64,000 nucleotides of DNA from Zhengitettix transpicula (GCA_037074705.1 CM073593.1:9987001-10051000), one strand, 5' to 3'; counted from the stretch's first letter, positions 34,258 through 46,860 are shown. Numbers and translations are program-made. Notes: a model not told the origin generated them from the sequence alone.

Positions 34258-34770
34258 GTGAGACCTGCGAGGGCTATTCTCTCGCAGGAGAACCTCCTCA
34301 GAGAGCTCTGGGGAGGGGACTACCTTTGGAAATGCCTTCTCCTCTCTCTGTTTTTTGAACTAAGGTTTCCACAAGCCAAGACACCTCGGTCAGTATTAAG
34401 AGGTGTATGTTTCAGGGTCGCAGACCTTGGGACTACGGACAGAGTTTTCCGCTATTCCTATAGGCCAGCTGCCTCCTAAATTGGTTGAGGCACGGAACAG
34501 AATTCTGCGTTCCCACGGCAAACCCCTCTCCCGACATCGGAAGGGCGTGGGAGAAATAAAAAATGCCCGACCTACCTGATGCAGGTTTTCTAGTATTTTC
34601 CCTCCAACAATTAGGCGAATTGCCCGGGACCGTAGTTAACCTTTGGCTACCTTCCTCCAACCTTCCGATCCCCCCTTTCAAATCCCTTCCTATTCTATTA
34701 AAGGGGAGTTGCCACCACGTGGATTACCCTCATGTAGCCATCCCCCAACAAAAAAGAAAAAACTGAGACT
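34258..34770 (+). repeat. dispersed ~500 bp repeat, second full-length copy
   Basis: Collinear with 8652-9175 (strings listed there). It ends in AACAAAAAAGAAAAAAC, an A-rich tail. The 5' part contains a hairpin, CCTGCGAG (34264-34271) paired with CTCGCAGG (34281-34288). The 93- and 82-codon frames inside belong to the repeat. Confidence 0.65.
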
Positions 34771-35286
34771 TCGGGTGCTGCAGCCAATTATTGGATCTCT
34801 GAAACGAACTTGATTCAAAACTACCACCTTTACATTTTGTATTTACTCATCCACGTCTTACATTCACAGAATTTAATTATTTAGCCTGCAATTAAATACC
34901 TACTAAATGACTAGAAAGTGAATATTAGATTGCCTCATATTCTGGGAAACTGCGATTTTCATATTCAGAAATTTCAACACAACCAATATAATCTTATTTT
35001 TTAACAAAATATATTTCAGTGCTATTTCACTCAAGGCTGTACTGCTCTAAGGTAACATTCTTTCTGTTATACGCAAATACGAAAAAAATTAATTTTGCGC
35101 CGGGTTATTCGGAATTCTGTGATTTATATTCGTTACTCAGTCAACTCGATATTACAAATTTAGCATCTCTTATATTTGAAGTGTTTGAGTTTCAACGTTG
35201 AACATAATATAGATATTGCATTGAACACTGAATAATATATTTCAAGTTAACCATAGAAATATATATCTCTACATACACGCACACGT
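34771..35286. other. no gene recognised
   Basis: AT-rich, nothing identified. Confidence 0.4.
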
Positions 35287-35301
35287 GTATATATATATGT
35301 A

Positions 35302-35350
<49 letters not shown>

Positions 35351-35351
35351 G

Positions 35352-35395
<44 letters not shown>
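35287..35395. repeat. (TA)n microsatellite with GT interruptions
   Basis: Long TA runs with occasional TGTA. It directly abuts the following LTR and is probably the left part of one array now split by three LTRs. Confidence 0.9.
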
Positions 35396-35399
<4 letters not shown>

Positions 35400-36057
35400 A
35401 TTCCAATTAATTAGGACATTAATTGTTTCAAGATAAAAATCTAAATTGTTTGAGAAATCCTGTGTAGCGGCAGGAGATTTTTAAACAACATTAGCAAACC
35501 CGGCTCTGTTCCTTTGTCGGAAGGTCCGTCAAAACGGCGTATTCCGCGCTAAATTGCGAGACGAGAGTTCAGTTTGCAGGAAGATATGGTGAGATACAGT
35601 TCGCAGGGAAATATTGAGAGAAGAAGTTCGCGGAAAGACATCGTCGAGGTATAACAGTTTTTTGAAGGAGAATTCAACAGGGTTGGAAATTAGCATTCAA
35701 CAGAGTTGGGTGGTGCCTGAACGTTCAGGACAAAGTAAAACATTCACAAAAGCATAACGTCGAAACCTGCTAAGTAAAAGCAATTTTGTGTCCATAGCCG
35801 GCCAGAAACAGTAAAATTTCAGTTTGAGGTCAATACAGTAAAGTCTGGTAAATCTGCAAACCACAGAATTCATCTAAGGCAAAAAGAATTCACCTAAGGC
35901 AAGAAGTCAACCGATAGATGACAAAAGGAGGAGGATCATCCAAGTTCCTGACATCCTAAACAATTTGATTTAGAATCAGTGTAAAATCTGTGAGTTTTAA
36001 AGCAGTGTAAAACCCCGCAATAATGTAATTAAAAGCCCTTATTATTTGTATATTACA
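35396..36057 (+). mobile_element. solo-LTR-like element in a TA array
   Basis: Edges TGTAATTCCAATTAATT and GTATATTACA. The right flank is ATAT (36058-36061). The left flank is TA repeat (TATA directly before TG, consistent with loss of one T). Its length (662 bp) and start match the 30741 copy. It contains a purine-rich leader such as GCAGGAAGATATGGTGAGA. No coding domain. Confidence 0.65.
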
Positions 36058-36061
36058 ATAT

Positions 36062-36091
36062 ACATATCTATCTATCTATCTATCTATCTAC

Positions 36092-36167
<76 letters not shown>
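36062..36167. repeat. (TCTA)n then (TA)n microsatellite
   Basis: About 15 TCTA units with one ACCT variant, then TA units, between two oppositely oriented LTRs. Confidence 0.9.
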
Positions 36168-36170
<3 letters not shown>

Positions 36171-37069
36171 AATAAATTAAATAAAAAGGCGTTTTTAAAA
36201 ATAAAATAAAAAGATTGTTAAGGGAAAACAATTAAACAAATTTATTATAAAAATTAAAACACATATAAAATTTGGAATCTCAGGGTCTTTATTTGGGTTT
36301 GATAAATGGGTGAATTTTATACAATCAAATTACCTTTAGCTTTTATGGAAGTTAATGCGTCTGAAACATAGACGAACTTGGTTGTGGATAAGATAACACT
36401 ACAGATTGAATTTAAATGTAATAATTAAATAATTATTATTAAAGAACTAAATAATTAAAGAACGATAATTAAAGCACGATCTGACATATCTTTTAAAAGT
36501 GGTTTACAATATGATTTTAAAGTTTTTCTACTTACGGCCGCCCAGGTCAAGTTTTAGGTTTTTCGTGCACACGATTTGGGGATATCACTGATTCTAGTAT
36601 TCACAAGCTTTAAATTTCAACGAATTCTAATTGGCGTAGTTTCTCGATGCTTTGCTGCAACCTGGATTTGCAGATCTCGATTAGTTTTAGTTTGATTTGG
36701 TCTATGGTTCTCCGGGTTGAATTTCCGCTCCGCCACCGATTACAATGTTAATTTCAATCTTTCCTTCCCTACTGAAGATTGTTTTAATATTTCAATAATT
36801 AGAGAATGTTTGTAACTGCTATCAGACTGTTCTATTTGCGGTCCGCTCGCCGTTCATTGCCTGACTGAATATTGCCTTTGAACTGTTCTATGTCCGCTGC
36901 CCAACTGAACTTCCTCGTCTCGTAGCTTTTTGAGCGCGTAGAACCTCAACCTATTGACAACAATGCATTCTTTGCGTTGCCGCCTTGTTGCGGCGTACGG
37001 TTTATATTCACTAATAATGAGTCCTCTATTTTCTTTCCAATTATAACAATGTCTTAATTTCTAATTACT

Positions 37070-37072
<3 letters not shown>
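36168..37072 (-). mobile_element. solo-LTR-like element, flanked by ATAT
   Basis: Edges TGTAATAAATTAA and AATTACTACA, with ATAT on both sides (36164-36167 and 37073-37076). Same subfamily as 3776 and 47727 (GGAATCTCAGGGTCTT, CTACTTACGGCCGCCCAGG, TTGTTGCGGCGTACGG). Confidence 0.75.

Positions 37073-37108
<36 letters not shown>
37073..37108. repeat. (AT)18 separating two LTRs
   Basis: Pure AT dinucleotide repeat that supplies the target sites of both neighbouring LTRs. Confidence 0.95.
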
Positions 37109-37111
<3 letters not shown>

Positions 37112-38029
37112 AGAGATTACAAATGTAATTAATAAATTAATTTGTTCTTTCATTATTGGCGGCGTATCTCTGCGGCCATGGCATTGTGACTAACTTTATT
37201 GTTCTGCGAGAATGCGGAGCCGATAATGCTCGCTACAAAATGATTGTTGAAAAGGAATACAAAGGCGTTCAGGACTTTGGCGGACTTCAGTGTGTTTTGG
37301 GTGGCCTATCAGTGTGTGTGTTAGGAGTTGCCGCAACAGAATTTAAGAGAGTGTTTTTGTCAGAGAAAGATTGTCAAGTATGTAGCGAGAGAACAAAGTT
37401 ACTCCGGAGCGTTGTTTTACGCAGATATTCAGTTAATCAGATATCACATAATGTGAAAAATAAAAGGCAAATTAGTCAGCGAGCGGTGTGTGATCTACAA
37501 AACAATTAGATATTCAGAATCAGAAAGACATCGACAGTGTTCCAAAGTAATTGCAAACGATAAGGAAGTAGAATCAGTGCAAATGGCCCGTTAGTGAAAA
37601 GTGGAGTAAATAAAAATAAAATTAATTAAAAAGCCAATCACGTGTGACTAAGCCTAAGAAGACCCGACAGAATGGTATGTAATTAAAACAAATTTTAATC
37701 TGTTAACCTTTTATGTAAATATCACTTGCCGTCAGATTTAGATAACTTTAATAGAATTATATAATTTTCAGATTAGTAATAGTTTTTTTTATTGTAAATT
37801 GAAATTCAATTTTTTGTACTACCTTTATTAGAGGCCCGATAGGCATAATATTAAAAATTTAAATTCAAACGAGACTAAATTTGTTAAATAAATAAATTTG
37901 TTATCTTTTTGAATGTATGGATTAATTTCAACTTCCTTAATCTTTCACTTTAGTAAGATAGTTTTTATTACATAATTTGGCTCCACAACGTGTTGGCATT
38001 TTTAAACAATATTAACTATTTTGTTTACT

Positions 38030-38032
<3 letters not shown>
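37109..38032 (+). mobile_element. solo-LTR-like element, flanked by ATAT
   Basis: Edges TGTAGAGATTAC and TTTACTACA, with ATAT on both sides. It matches 21399 and 4767 on the reverse strand, including TTATTAGAGGCCCGATAGG. An internal ATTACA (ending 37972) is followed by TGGCTCCACAACGTG (37978 onward), which resembles the primer-binding site complementary to tRNA-Lys(CUU) as I recall it (TGGCGCCCAACGTGGGG). The terminal segment after it is 60 bp. The 117-codon frame near its left end has no recognised domain. Confidence 0.75.
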
Positions 38033-38074
<42 letters not shown>

Positions 38075-38087
38075 GTGTGTGTGATCG
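38033..38087. repeat. (AT)n then (TG)n microsatellite
   Basis: AT units to about 38070, then a TG run. Right remainder of the array split by the LTRs. Confidence 0.9.
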
Positions 38088-41000
38088 TGCTCGAATTCAA
38101 AATAGAAATGTGAGCGCATGAGACTTTATTGATAACCGTTAATCTGCTATGACAATTATTGCAGCAGATAAAAGTATTGCAGTAAAACAATTTAGAAACA
38201 ATCTGTACGTATTTTACATTGCAATTCCATTATGGGGGATGGATATATTCGAGTAACAAAAAATTGCATTGATAAAGAGTAATGGGAACAAATTACAAAT
38301 AAACGCTTTGTGCGAATAAAAACATAGCAGGACAGCGGAATTGATTGAAATTAGTTACTTTTAGCAAGATTGAAATATTAATTGCTTAAAAATGCATCGT
38401 GTCATAAAAATACGTTGATTGCTGTTGTTAAGTAACGCTTATGTTAAATAGCTTTTAAATGTTATTATCTTATTATCATATGTAAAGTATTTATCATTTT
38501 TCTGTAGGAAAAAATCATATAATTCAATCTGCGAGGTATTTATTAGCGGAGCAAATATTTGATAGTAGCCATTTTAAATTTTGACGTTTCGTCAATAACA
38601 ATCACGAGTTTGAAACACTGTTGTTATGCGACTAGAATTTAGAAATACTGCTACGTACTTAACCTTGTACCAAGAATGCCAAAAATAATTTCGGAATAGG
38701 AAATTTATATTTTACTGTCCTTTTGCTTAATTTATATATTTTGAATTAAAGTGAGAAGTGAAAGTAGTTAAAAAATTTGAAATAGAAATGAAACCTAGTT
38801 AGACGGCCACTTGTTTAAAACCAAATACATTTGTAGGTAGCTTTCGGCAACTAATGTGACATAATCATCCGAAGACATTTAAAAGTTAATATATTAAAAA
38901 CAAGTTTAAAATAATACGTACAACTTATTTTGGAGTAACAGAAAATATTTACGCCGTATGGTTCGATGTAATGAACAATGTATGAAGTGTTACAGGACTT
39001 CGGAAATGTCGAAGAATCATTCTTCTAATGTAGTGTGGTGAGGGTAGTTGTTGATTTACCCACATAGGGCGCCATATATTTCGTTGCTGTAACATTGACC
39101 GACATCCACAGTGAAAACGTCTAGGGTTTTTTGGTGATATTACTGTTTGCGGCGGTAACATTGACTGGTGTCCGCGGGCGAAACATCTTGGGGTCCGTAC
39201 ACGGGATCTTTAATTGTCTGGAACTTATACATGAGTAAATTGGAAGAGGTTGTTGAAGTGTGTGTAAGTTCGACAAATTTCATGTGGAGTATTGCTACTT
39301 TTAAAATATAAAAAGTTTTCTAAAACATTTTGCGGTGTGCTAAAATTTTGGAACAATCAGAAACTGGTTTTATATTAATAATAAAATAAAATAATTTTAG
39401 TTCGGACTCATTTAATCTTGATTGTTTTATAAGTTTTATCATTTTGTTAAATATGTTAATTTCCATGTAAGTTGAGAGTTACAGTCAATGCTTATTTTAA
39501 TAAAATAAATTGCATTTTATACTTGTTACGAGATCCGGTACAGAGCTCTGAGATTAAGATTGGTAAATAAAGCCGTGGCACATTTAAATCTTTTTATTAA
39601 ATAAATTAATCAAATCTTGTATTAACTGAATTTCTGTTTTATCATTTCAAGCCTGTCATTAATAATGAAGTTCCCCTTATACTATTAAAATTAGATTAAT
39701 CATTCAAATTTGATACTACATTAATAGATTAATTTAAATAGTTCAAATTGATTATATTAAATTGGTTTCTAACTATAGGATAAAATAAATTAAATTTATC
39801 TGAATTGTTCAAACTAGATATTAAAATTAATATACAAATACTATAAAATATATAAAACAAACAAACAGTCTATTTTGCTTATTAAAAGATGATTTAATTT
39901 AGTGATTTATTTAAAAAAAGAATAATTTACATTGTATCTGCTTATTTGCCGTTGTCCTTTCTCATCATTAAATGAAAACAGACGTAAATTATAAAGTTTC
40001 AGAAGACTTTTAATTATGAAAACATTTGTATTATTATGCTGTATGATTTGTAATCACTGATATTGTTTTACTGAAAAAAAATGCTAATTAGATTCAATAT
40101 TCCGCTTAACAAAAGGTTTCACTGCTTTGTAGCTATAAGTAAAAACGAGACCGCAAGCCCCAATTATGATTATTTTCTCTATAGTTGTGGAAAGGGTGAG
40201 AAAATCAATCCCGTGGCTGGAAATGTTACCATGGTCACCGCGCCCCGGTAATGGCCGCTTTCATGGCACCGAGTTTCTCAGATTAAGAAAAAACAATTGT
40301 GAATTTTAACTTTAAGATCCGGCCTGATACATAGATCGTACTCGGATAACGGGTTGAGTATTAAACTATCCTCTTTACATAGTTTTAGTTCTAAATACGA
40401 ATAAGTTGAGAAGATTGTTGTTACAATATGAACCGTGGGAAAGGACTGAAGCCAAATTATCCCAGAGTCAATCAAGAGGAACGTCTATAATCCAGCCAAT
40501 GTTAATATTTAAATAGGGGGAGAGGTCTCTGTCGGACGAATGTACTTAACCCCGGTGATTTCAAATCTGACTTGAAATATTAATAACACCTGTTGGATTA
40601 TTCCCGGCCTACTCAGATGCCGTTTATAAACGGCATACATAATGCAATTCAATAACGCTGCTCTGTATTCAGGGCTATCACGTTACCAATCAGCAAGAGA
40701 TCAAACGCACCAGAACAAGACCTGATGGACAAGGCCACACACAGAACGACGCGTGCTAATATTACATTGTCAACGCGATCCCCGATAATACGACTTGATT
40801 CGCATCATGAAATCACTGTTGTCGCATTAAATTTGTTACATGGGACATTTTAATATTCATTCAAATTATTGATTTCAAAAAAGTGTAATGTCTAATAAAC
40901 AGCAAAGGAAGATAATTTTGTTAAATAAATAATTTTTACTACAGTCGATTCCATGAAAATGTAATATCAAGGTCAAGAAGCTACCCACCACTCGTTCATT

Positions 41001-41714
41001 GGGGTATTGCCAGATTTCGAACTCCCTTACTACCCCAATCATATACAGTCGGACACAACTTTCCGCAACGTAGCCAGAAGCATCCGTGAACTTCGTATTA
41101 CATTTTCGTGGCGCATATTTTCTTGAAGTATTTATGAAATCTAAAATTTTCAGTGTTTTTTTTATGTAGATTACACAATATTATGTTTAAGTATTATATT
41201 TCATTACATTTACATCAGCGTCAGTCTTTCTTTCAATTGATGTTTGCCTTAAAAATCGAAGATTTTCCCGGTGAATATGTTGTATAAGTCATTTTTGCGC
41301 CCCCACCCGGGTAATTACGGGTTTAGGCAACGACGTTTCTCACGTGAATTCCGTCATGGAAGGCCAAGAGTTACTTATACAATTTAAGACTTCATGTTAA
41401 TATTATATAATTCGAATATAACAATGTGAAATTTTAAAGGATCGTTAACATTTCTCGCGCAACGAAAAATGCAGAAACTTTATTACAAGTCATGGGACAT
41501 TCTAAAGAATTGATGTGTTTCATATACATATTTATAAAATTAACTTGAATGCAGACCGTTAATAATAATGGAAATGAATTTTTATGAATCCCCATTATTT
41601 ATAGACTAATGTAAAAAATGTCTTAATAATTTTGTATATGATGATTATAACATTCTTATTCCATTTGTATGATACTGACTGTTGGAAAGAAGAAAGCGGA
41701 GAATGTGCGCGGCC
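38088..41714. other. no gene recognised; one retroelement-type motif
   Basis: Mostly AT-rich. The minus strand at 38839-38874 reads CTTCGGATGATTATGTCACA, then TTAGTTG and CCGAAAGC, a degenerate form of the hairpin motif common near retroelement ends. 40150-40800 is GC-richer and non-repetitive here, with no coding domain. Confidence 0.4.
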
Positions 41715-41990
41715 ATAGTCCGGGTTAATTTAAGCCATAGCCCTCGGTTTAAGGATCGCCTAAACGTGATGCAGGACAAATCCTAGAAAATCTCCATTAA
41801 GTAGGTCGTGCTCTTGCTACTTGTCCCATACACTTCCGATAACGGGAGTGGGTTTTTCTGAGGGGACGCAGTATTCCTTTCTCCGTGCCTCGACCAGTTT
41901 AAGAGGCAGCTAGCTGACTGTTCCAATAGGAACAGTGAATATGTGTTACTGTATACCCAAGGGCTGCGAACCCGGTCATTGTTAGTATTC
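41715..41990 (-). repeat. dispersed ~500 bp repeat, partial inverted copy
   Basis: The reverse complement carries GCAGCCCTTGGGTATAC, TATTCCTATTGGAACAG, AGCTGCCTC, CAAGTAGCAAGAGCACG followed by ACCTACTTAATGG, and GATCCTTAAACC, in the order seen at 8652. Both ends are missing. Confidence 0.55.
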
Positions 41991-42912
41991 AAAATATCAT
42001 CATTATTGGAGATTATTCCGAATCTTTCAAGAATTGGATAGACTGCTAAAATGCCGTAGTTTCATATCAAGCGTAAGTTCTGTGAAATCTGAGAAGCGTT
42101 CTTTCTTATTAATTGATGAGATTATTACGATCGGTTGTTCTTTAGTGGAGTATTATACTATCTGGTGCCACAAAGTAACTGGGAAGCGGCCGAAAGCTGA
42201 CGCTGGTCCCCCATTAAATCCCGGATGCTGCGCCGGCCGCAGGCGTCCGCCTTCTAATGAGCTGGACGGTAACGAGTAACGCGACGCCACGCCACCTGCT
42301 GGACGCCGACGCCTCTCTAATTACGAAGCACACTGCCGCCCAGCGATAAATCGCTTCCTACCTTCCCCCCTCCTCCCCGCTTTGATTACGACCTGCAGGT
42401 GTTTCTCACCTGTCGTCTACGATCAAAGAGACTCGGCAAAACTGCAGACTTGCCCTGAGCACGTTTACGCTAAATGTGGATTAATAGCTTTGCAAGAATT
42501 TACCTTTCTCGTTGAACATTAAACAATGTGCTCAAATTTGCTCTCTACGGGGGTTTTCCTTGTATAAACATAGCCCTTTGAATAGCAAAGTCCCAATAAT
42601 GAACATAATTGAGCTCTTTTAGGAGAGGAATCTAATACTACTTCCTGAAACGAAATTGGTGATTTCTAACGCAACTACAAAGGAGTGTACGTTATACTTC
42701 TTTATCACGAAATCAATACATGGATAATTTCAGATATATTTCTAGTGTTTCATTAACTGATTTTGCGATGTAGTTAAAATTAGGCTGAAAGAATCAGATT
42801 CAATTAATAAAACGCTACAGCTGACATAAAAATATCACAGACCAATGTTAATGTTAAGTCCGAATAGTATTTTGTATTTCCGTAATCAACACGAAATCTT
42901 AACGATTAGAAC
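41991..42912. other. no gene; GC-rich island 42180-42440
   Basis: 42180-42440 is strongly GC-enriched relative to its surroundings and contains CACCTG/CAGGTG E-box sequences (e.g. CTGCAGGTGTTTCTCACCTG). The overlapping 81-codon frame has no domain. It could be a regulatory or otherwise constrained unique segment. Confidence 0.4.
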
Positions 42913-43479
42913 TGTCATATAGATTTATTAATCTGTCCTATTTCTTCGTTTAATACCGTATATACTCGTGAGAAATTTCTCTTTACTTGGGCCCCGGGAG
43001 GATGTGAAGGTATCAGATTAAGCAACAGGTTAACTATTCTCTACCCGCGTTAAGTTTCGGTGCAGACGCTGGTTCCTCGCCTTCTTGCAAGAACGTCTGC
43101 TCTTGGGAAGGGTTTTTTCACTCCGTCTCTAAAGCCACTTTAAGAGTCAGTCTCCTACTGGCGTCTTTGGATTTGTGAAGGCTCCTGGGCTCTGTCTGTT
43201 CAGTCTTACTTTTCTATATTAAACTTTACCAATAACTTCATGCCGCTTATTGATTTTGTTCATGTCTCTGGACGGTACTGTAGATACCAAGAACCACATA
43301 TAATCAACTTTCCTATTTTAGCATCCTAGAAGTCTTCCTCTCGACGCTAAAGAAGAGACTGCGCTGAATTATTCTCCGACCTAATCCTATTCTGTCTGAT
43401 CATTTCCATACTTTCCCTTAAAACTAAAAGTTATTGACATCAAGCGTATTTTGAGTTTCATCAGGTACGTTATATTACA
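42913..43479 (+). repeat. dispersed ~570 bp repeat, copy 2 (LTR-like)
   Basis: Collinear with 13680-14276. Ends TGTCATATA and TATATTACA are LTR-compatible. Flanks GAAC and GTAC agree in three of four bases, which is weak support for a target duplication. Confidence 0.6.
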
Positions 43480-44019
43480 GTACATAAATTCTGGTTTTGA
43501 GACATTTGGTAAACATGATATGTCGTATTTCACTTTATTAACAGAGTTAAGGGCTTCAATTTGCCTCCTATGCCAATTAATCTCTACATTGAACAATCAA
43601 GGAGGGGAGTTGAAGAGAAATTTGGACAAGGGTTCATAGTTCAAGGAGAAGAAATTGAGGCGATATTGTATTTTTATCAGACTTGTCAGAAGATTTGTAA
43701 TAATTGTTAAATGGCATGAGTATCATCTTTAAAGTCGAGTACATAAGGAGTATTAATAAAAAACAAAACTAAATGGAGTGTAGTAAAAATAAATTATTCC
43801 CTTAGTCTTTACACATTTAAATCAAATATGTTCCCTTACTCTTCACATATTTACAATCAAATATATGAAATTACAATTATATACACACATAACCAAAGTT
43901 TTTCAAGAATCTCATTCGTCAGTTTTTGCACATTTAAAATTATATCTATTAAATTATGATGATTAATAGATTATGTATTTTTCTAGTAGTTGTAGTTTAA
44001 TAACCGTTGATGGTAGTAC
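43480..44019. other. no gene recognised
   Basis: AT-rich. It could include unrecognisable upstream parts of the RTE fragment that follows. Confidence 0.35.
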
Positions 44020-44400
44020 CTAAGAAGATATAAAAAGTTGTATAGGATAAGCAACGAAAGATTTCGCAGGAGAGTTTTGCTTACGTCTGGCGTTGTATAG
44101 GAGAAAAACTTGGAAAATCGGCATTGAATAACAGAAACCGTTGCAATATGGTGTTACAAAAGAATGTTGCAAGTCAGGAAGTCCTGAATATAAAGGGTGA
44201 GGAGAGAACATTATGGAAGACATTGAGATACGCTAATAGGCCACATTTTGAGGCACGAAGGGCTTGTTAAATTAGTGTTAGAGGGAAGTGTGTCAGGTAG
44301 GTAATAATAGAAGAGGAAGAACCAAGGCTAGAATATATTAAGCGTATCAGGGTGGATGTGGGCTGCATGATTATGCAGATATGAAAATATTAGGATACAT
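44020..44400 (+). pseudogene. RTE-type LINE, C-terminal fragment
   Basis: 44233-44302 reads LIGHILRHEGLVKLVLEGSV then SGR before a stop, the conserved C-terminal GHILRHxxL...LxGxVxGxRxRGRP region of RTE/BovB-type LINEs. Upstream, in other frames, WCYKRMLQV fits the preceding MWCYRRM motif. Downstream, RIRVDVGC and ADMKILG-like pieces follow in shifted frames. At least three frameshifts or stops exist. Only about 120 codons of a ~1000-residue protein remain. Inactive. Confidence 0.75.
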
Positions 44401-45029
44401 TAGCATGAAGAACTGCATAAAACCGGTCTGTGTACTGACTACGGCAACAAAAACAATAAAGATAATTGTTAAAGTGAAGTCGAAAACCATTTCCAGCAGT
44501 AAAACAACTCTGTTCTTCTTCATGGTAATAATATTAAAAACCAGATAAGCATATCTCGTTAGTCGACTCTCAGACATACAAAAGGAGTTCTATGATTTTT
44601 TACGATTTTCCCTAAGGACAAGATAAGTTTTTTTACTATTCGAAATGTTAGATTATTTTATATAAATAATCTATTATAGAGAGTATGGCAGCTTTTACGA
44701 TTCTATGTGAGTTTACTTGATTAATTTTACTGTTTCACACGTAATTTTAAGAAATATAATTCAACAATGAGTCATAAATTAATTGTTTTTGGTGTTCTAT
44801 GTGTAATATTAGCGAACCTAATGGTTAAGTTTGGTGGAGTTTGACTTCGATGAGAACTGTAACATCACACCACCACTCTCTACCCTCAGTATATATAGTT
44901 GTTTAACAATACCCGAAGGTGTTGCGCCGTTGGTAGCAACATCAGCCACTCTACCATACACAACTGATCAAAAATCAAAATACAGGACATTATTTAAAGA
45001 AATAAATTAAATTGCTTTGATATATATAT
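44401..45029. other. no gene recognised; ends in a TA tract
   Basis: AT-rich. A short TA run at 45020-45029 leads into the LTR. Confidence 0.4.
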
Positions 45030-46011
45030 TGTAATATACAATATGAAATTAAAGTTTTCATAAACACAATTGGCCCACGTTGATGCGTCGAAGTGTAATG
45101 ATCAACTGATGAAACTAAATCAAAATGTAATTATATTATAATGGAAAATTATATAATGGATGAGCATGAATAAGAACATTTATTGAAACTTACCAAACAA
45201 TTAATTTATTATTTTTAAAAATTATAAAATAATTACTCACCGACCTTTTACATTTAATGCATACCAACAAATTAATTTTCTCCTGAACTCAGGGTCCTTT
45301 CTGGGCCTTTAAATAAAGAATATTTACTCCCTTTTCATAATAATCAAATTACAAATTAATATTTTACAAATTTTACTAAAAAATCTAAATCTAAATCTGA
45401 CGATGGCATCTTTAGTCTAACGTTTACAAAATTATTTAAATGATTTATAACTCACAGTTTTTCCTTGATACCTGGGCAATTGGATCCTTTCATCGACACA
45501 CACTTTCAATATAAAAAATAATAAAACAGGCCATTCTTACACTGAATTTACACTTCACTTTTGATTTGAAATATTGGTGGCACCTCGTAGACGAACTTTA
45601 CCATTAATTACTCCAATTTCGCTGTGATACCGACCTCGTCGTAGAACTTTAGGATTATTCGTCGAAACTTGAAACACTCAGAAATCTATCTGAGTCACCA
45701 ACTGCGTGAATATCTTCCAACTTTACTTTTTAAAAATGTCTCGTTTTGTTAGGTTGCGACCAAATGCTGTCGTTTCTTATTGCTCACTGCTATTTAAATT
45801 TACTTTCCAAATATTGAAAACGTCTTTCTAACACGACCACTCTCTCTCGTTTTTGGCTGCTGACTATTACTTTACCAACTCACGCCCGCCATGTCTAAAC
45901 AATACTTTGCCTGTTTTATTATAGCCCATTCTTGTGTCTCTTTGTATTGTGCAACAATTTGAGTTAAACAATTTATAATTATTAATTATTAATTGCCTGT
46001 TAATTATTACA
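45030..46011 (-). mobile_element. solo-LTR-like element, flanked by ATAT
   Basis: Edges TGTAATATAC and AATTATTACA, with ATAT on both sides (45026-45029 and 46012-46015). It matches the truncated copy at 5734. A 64 bp terminal segment (45030-45093) precedes an internal TGTAAT and contains GGCCCACGTTGATGCG, the reverse of an ...AACGTGGGCC primer-site-like block. No coding region. Confidence 0.75.
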
Positions 46012-46255
46012 ATATATATATAATATGTGTGTATGTGGAAAAATTTAAATGTTATAATTCAAACTTCGCCGCCATCTGTCCGATCTCTGACTTCACAATA
46101 CAATCAGCTGTCTTTAAGAGAGAAAAAAAATTGCAGCAAATTTATAAAGGTTTTTAAACTAGACACATACACAAGACTCATGCAGTTAACAGCTCACAAT
46201 TTATTATGGCAACTAAACAGCGTTCATTATATGAGTACAGAATATTTGAAACAAT

Positions 46256-46860
46256 CTAATCTAATAAATTAAATAGACTTTACGTTTGTGTGTATGGACG
46301 TTCCGCATACTCGTGGAGAAAATTTGACTAAATTTTGTACTCGTGTTCCTTTCTAACGGGAAACAAACACTGTGGGGGTAAATCACGACTACTACCCCCC
46401 AAACATCCTAAAACGGCCCATATTTGCGTCAAAAAAGGTTTTTTATGGATGAATGAAATTGATGATATTTCTCCCCCTGTTTTCCGTGCATAATTTCGAC
46501 CCCTTTCGGCATGGGTAGACAGCACCCTTAGGGATGGGGGTGGTGGGGCGTTACATATAAATAACGTAAAAACAACTGAGATAGGAGTCAAATCCGGTGT
46601 TAAGGATGTCGCTGAGTTTAATTATGACATTCAACTTACCTTTTAACCCCCAAAGATGAGGGTGGACGGCGATGGAAATTTTAAAACGTTAAACGCTCGA
46701 TATTTTCTTCGAATAATTTATTTCCTGGGTCAGTGATATTGAAGTGTTTCTTTTTGTTTTTTTTGTGCATTATTTCCACCCCCTGAGGGCATGGGAGGGG
46801 CGTTACAAAAAAATTAAACAATCAAGAATGGAGTAGAATCTGGGGTTGTGATTTGGAAAT
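46256..46860 (-). repeat. modular CTAGCTG-family repeat, about two modules
   Basis: Begins CAATCTAATAAATTAAAT, then a GT-rich stretch and TTCCGCATACTCGTGGAG. The module block CCCCTTTCGGCATGGG plus GTCAAATCCGGTGTTAAGG near 46500-46600 is repeated as CCCCTGAGGGCATGGGAGGG plus AGAATCTGGGGTTGTG near 46780-46850. The CTAGCTG end is absent. Confidence 0.55.

Noticed and set aside
36062..36167. Regular short repeats that could be mistaken for a CRISPR array
   Set aside because: These are simple TCTA and TA microsatellites with no spacers, in a eukaryotic setting.
45380..45402. AAATCTAAATCT tandem as a LINE 3' tail
   Set aside because: It lies in the interior of an intact solo LTR, and the corresponding place in the 5734 copy reads AATCGAAATCTGACGAC, so it is LTR sequence.
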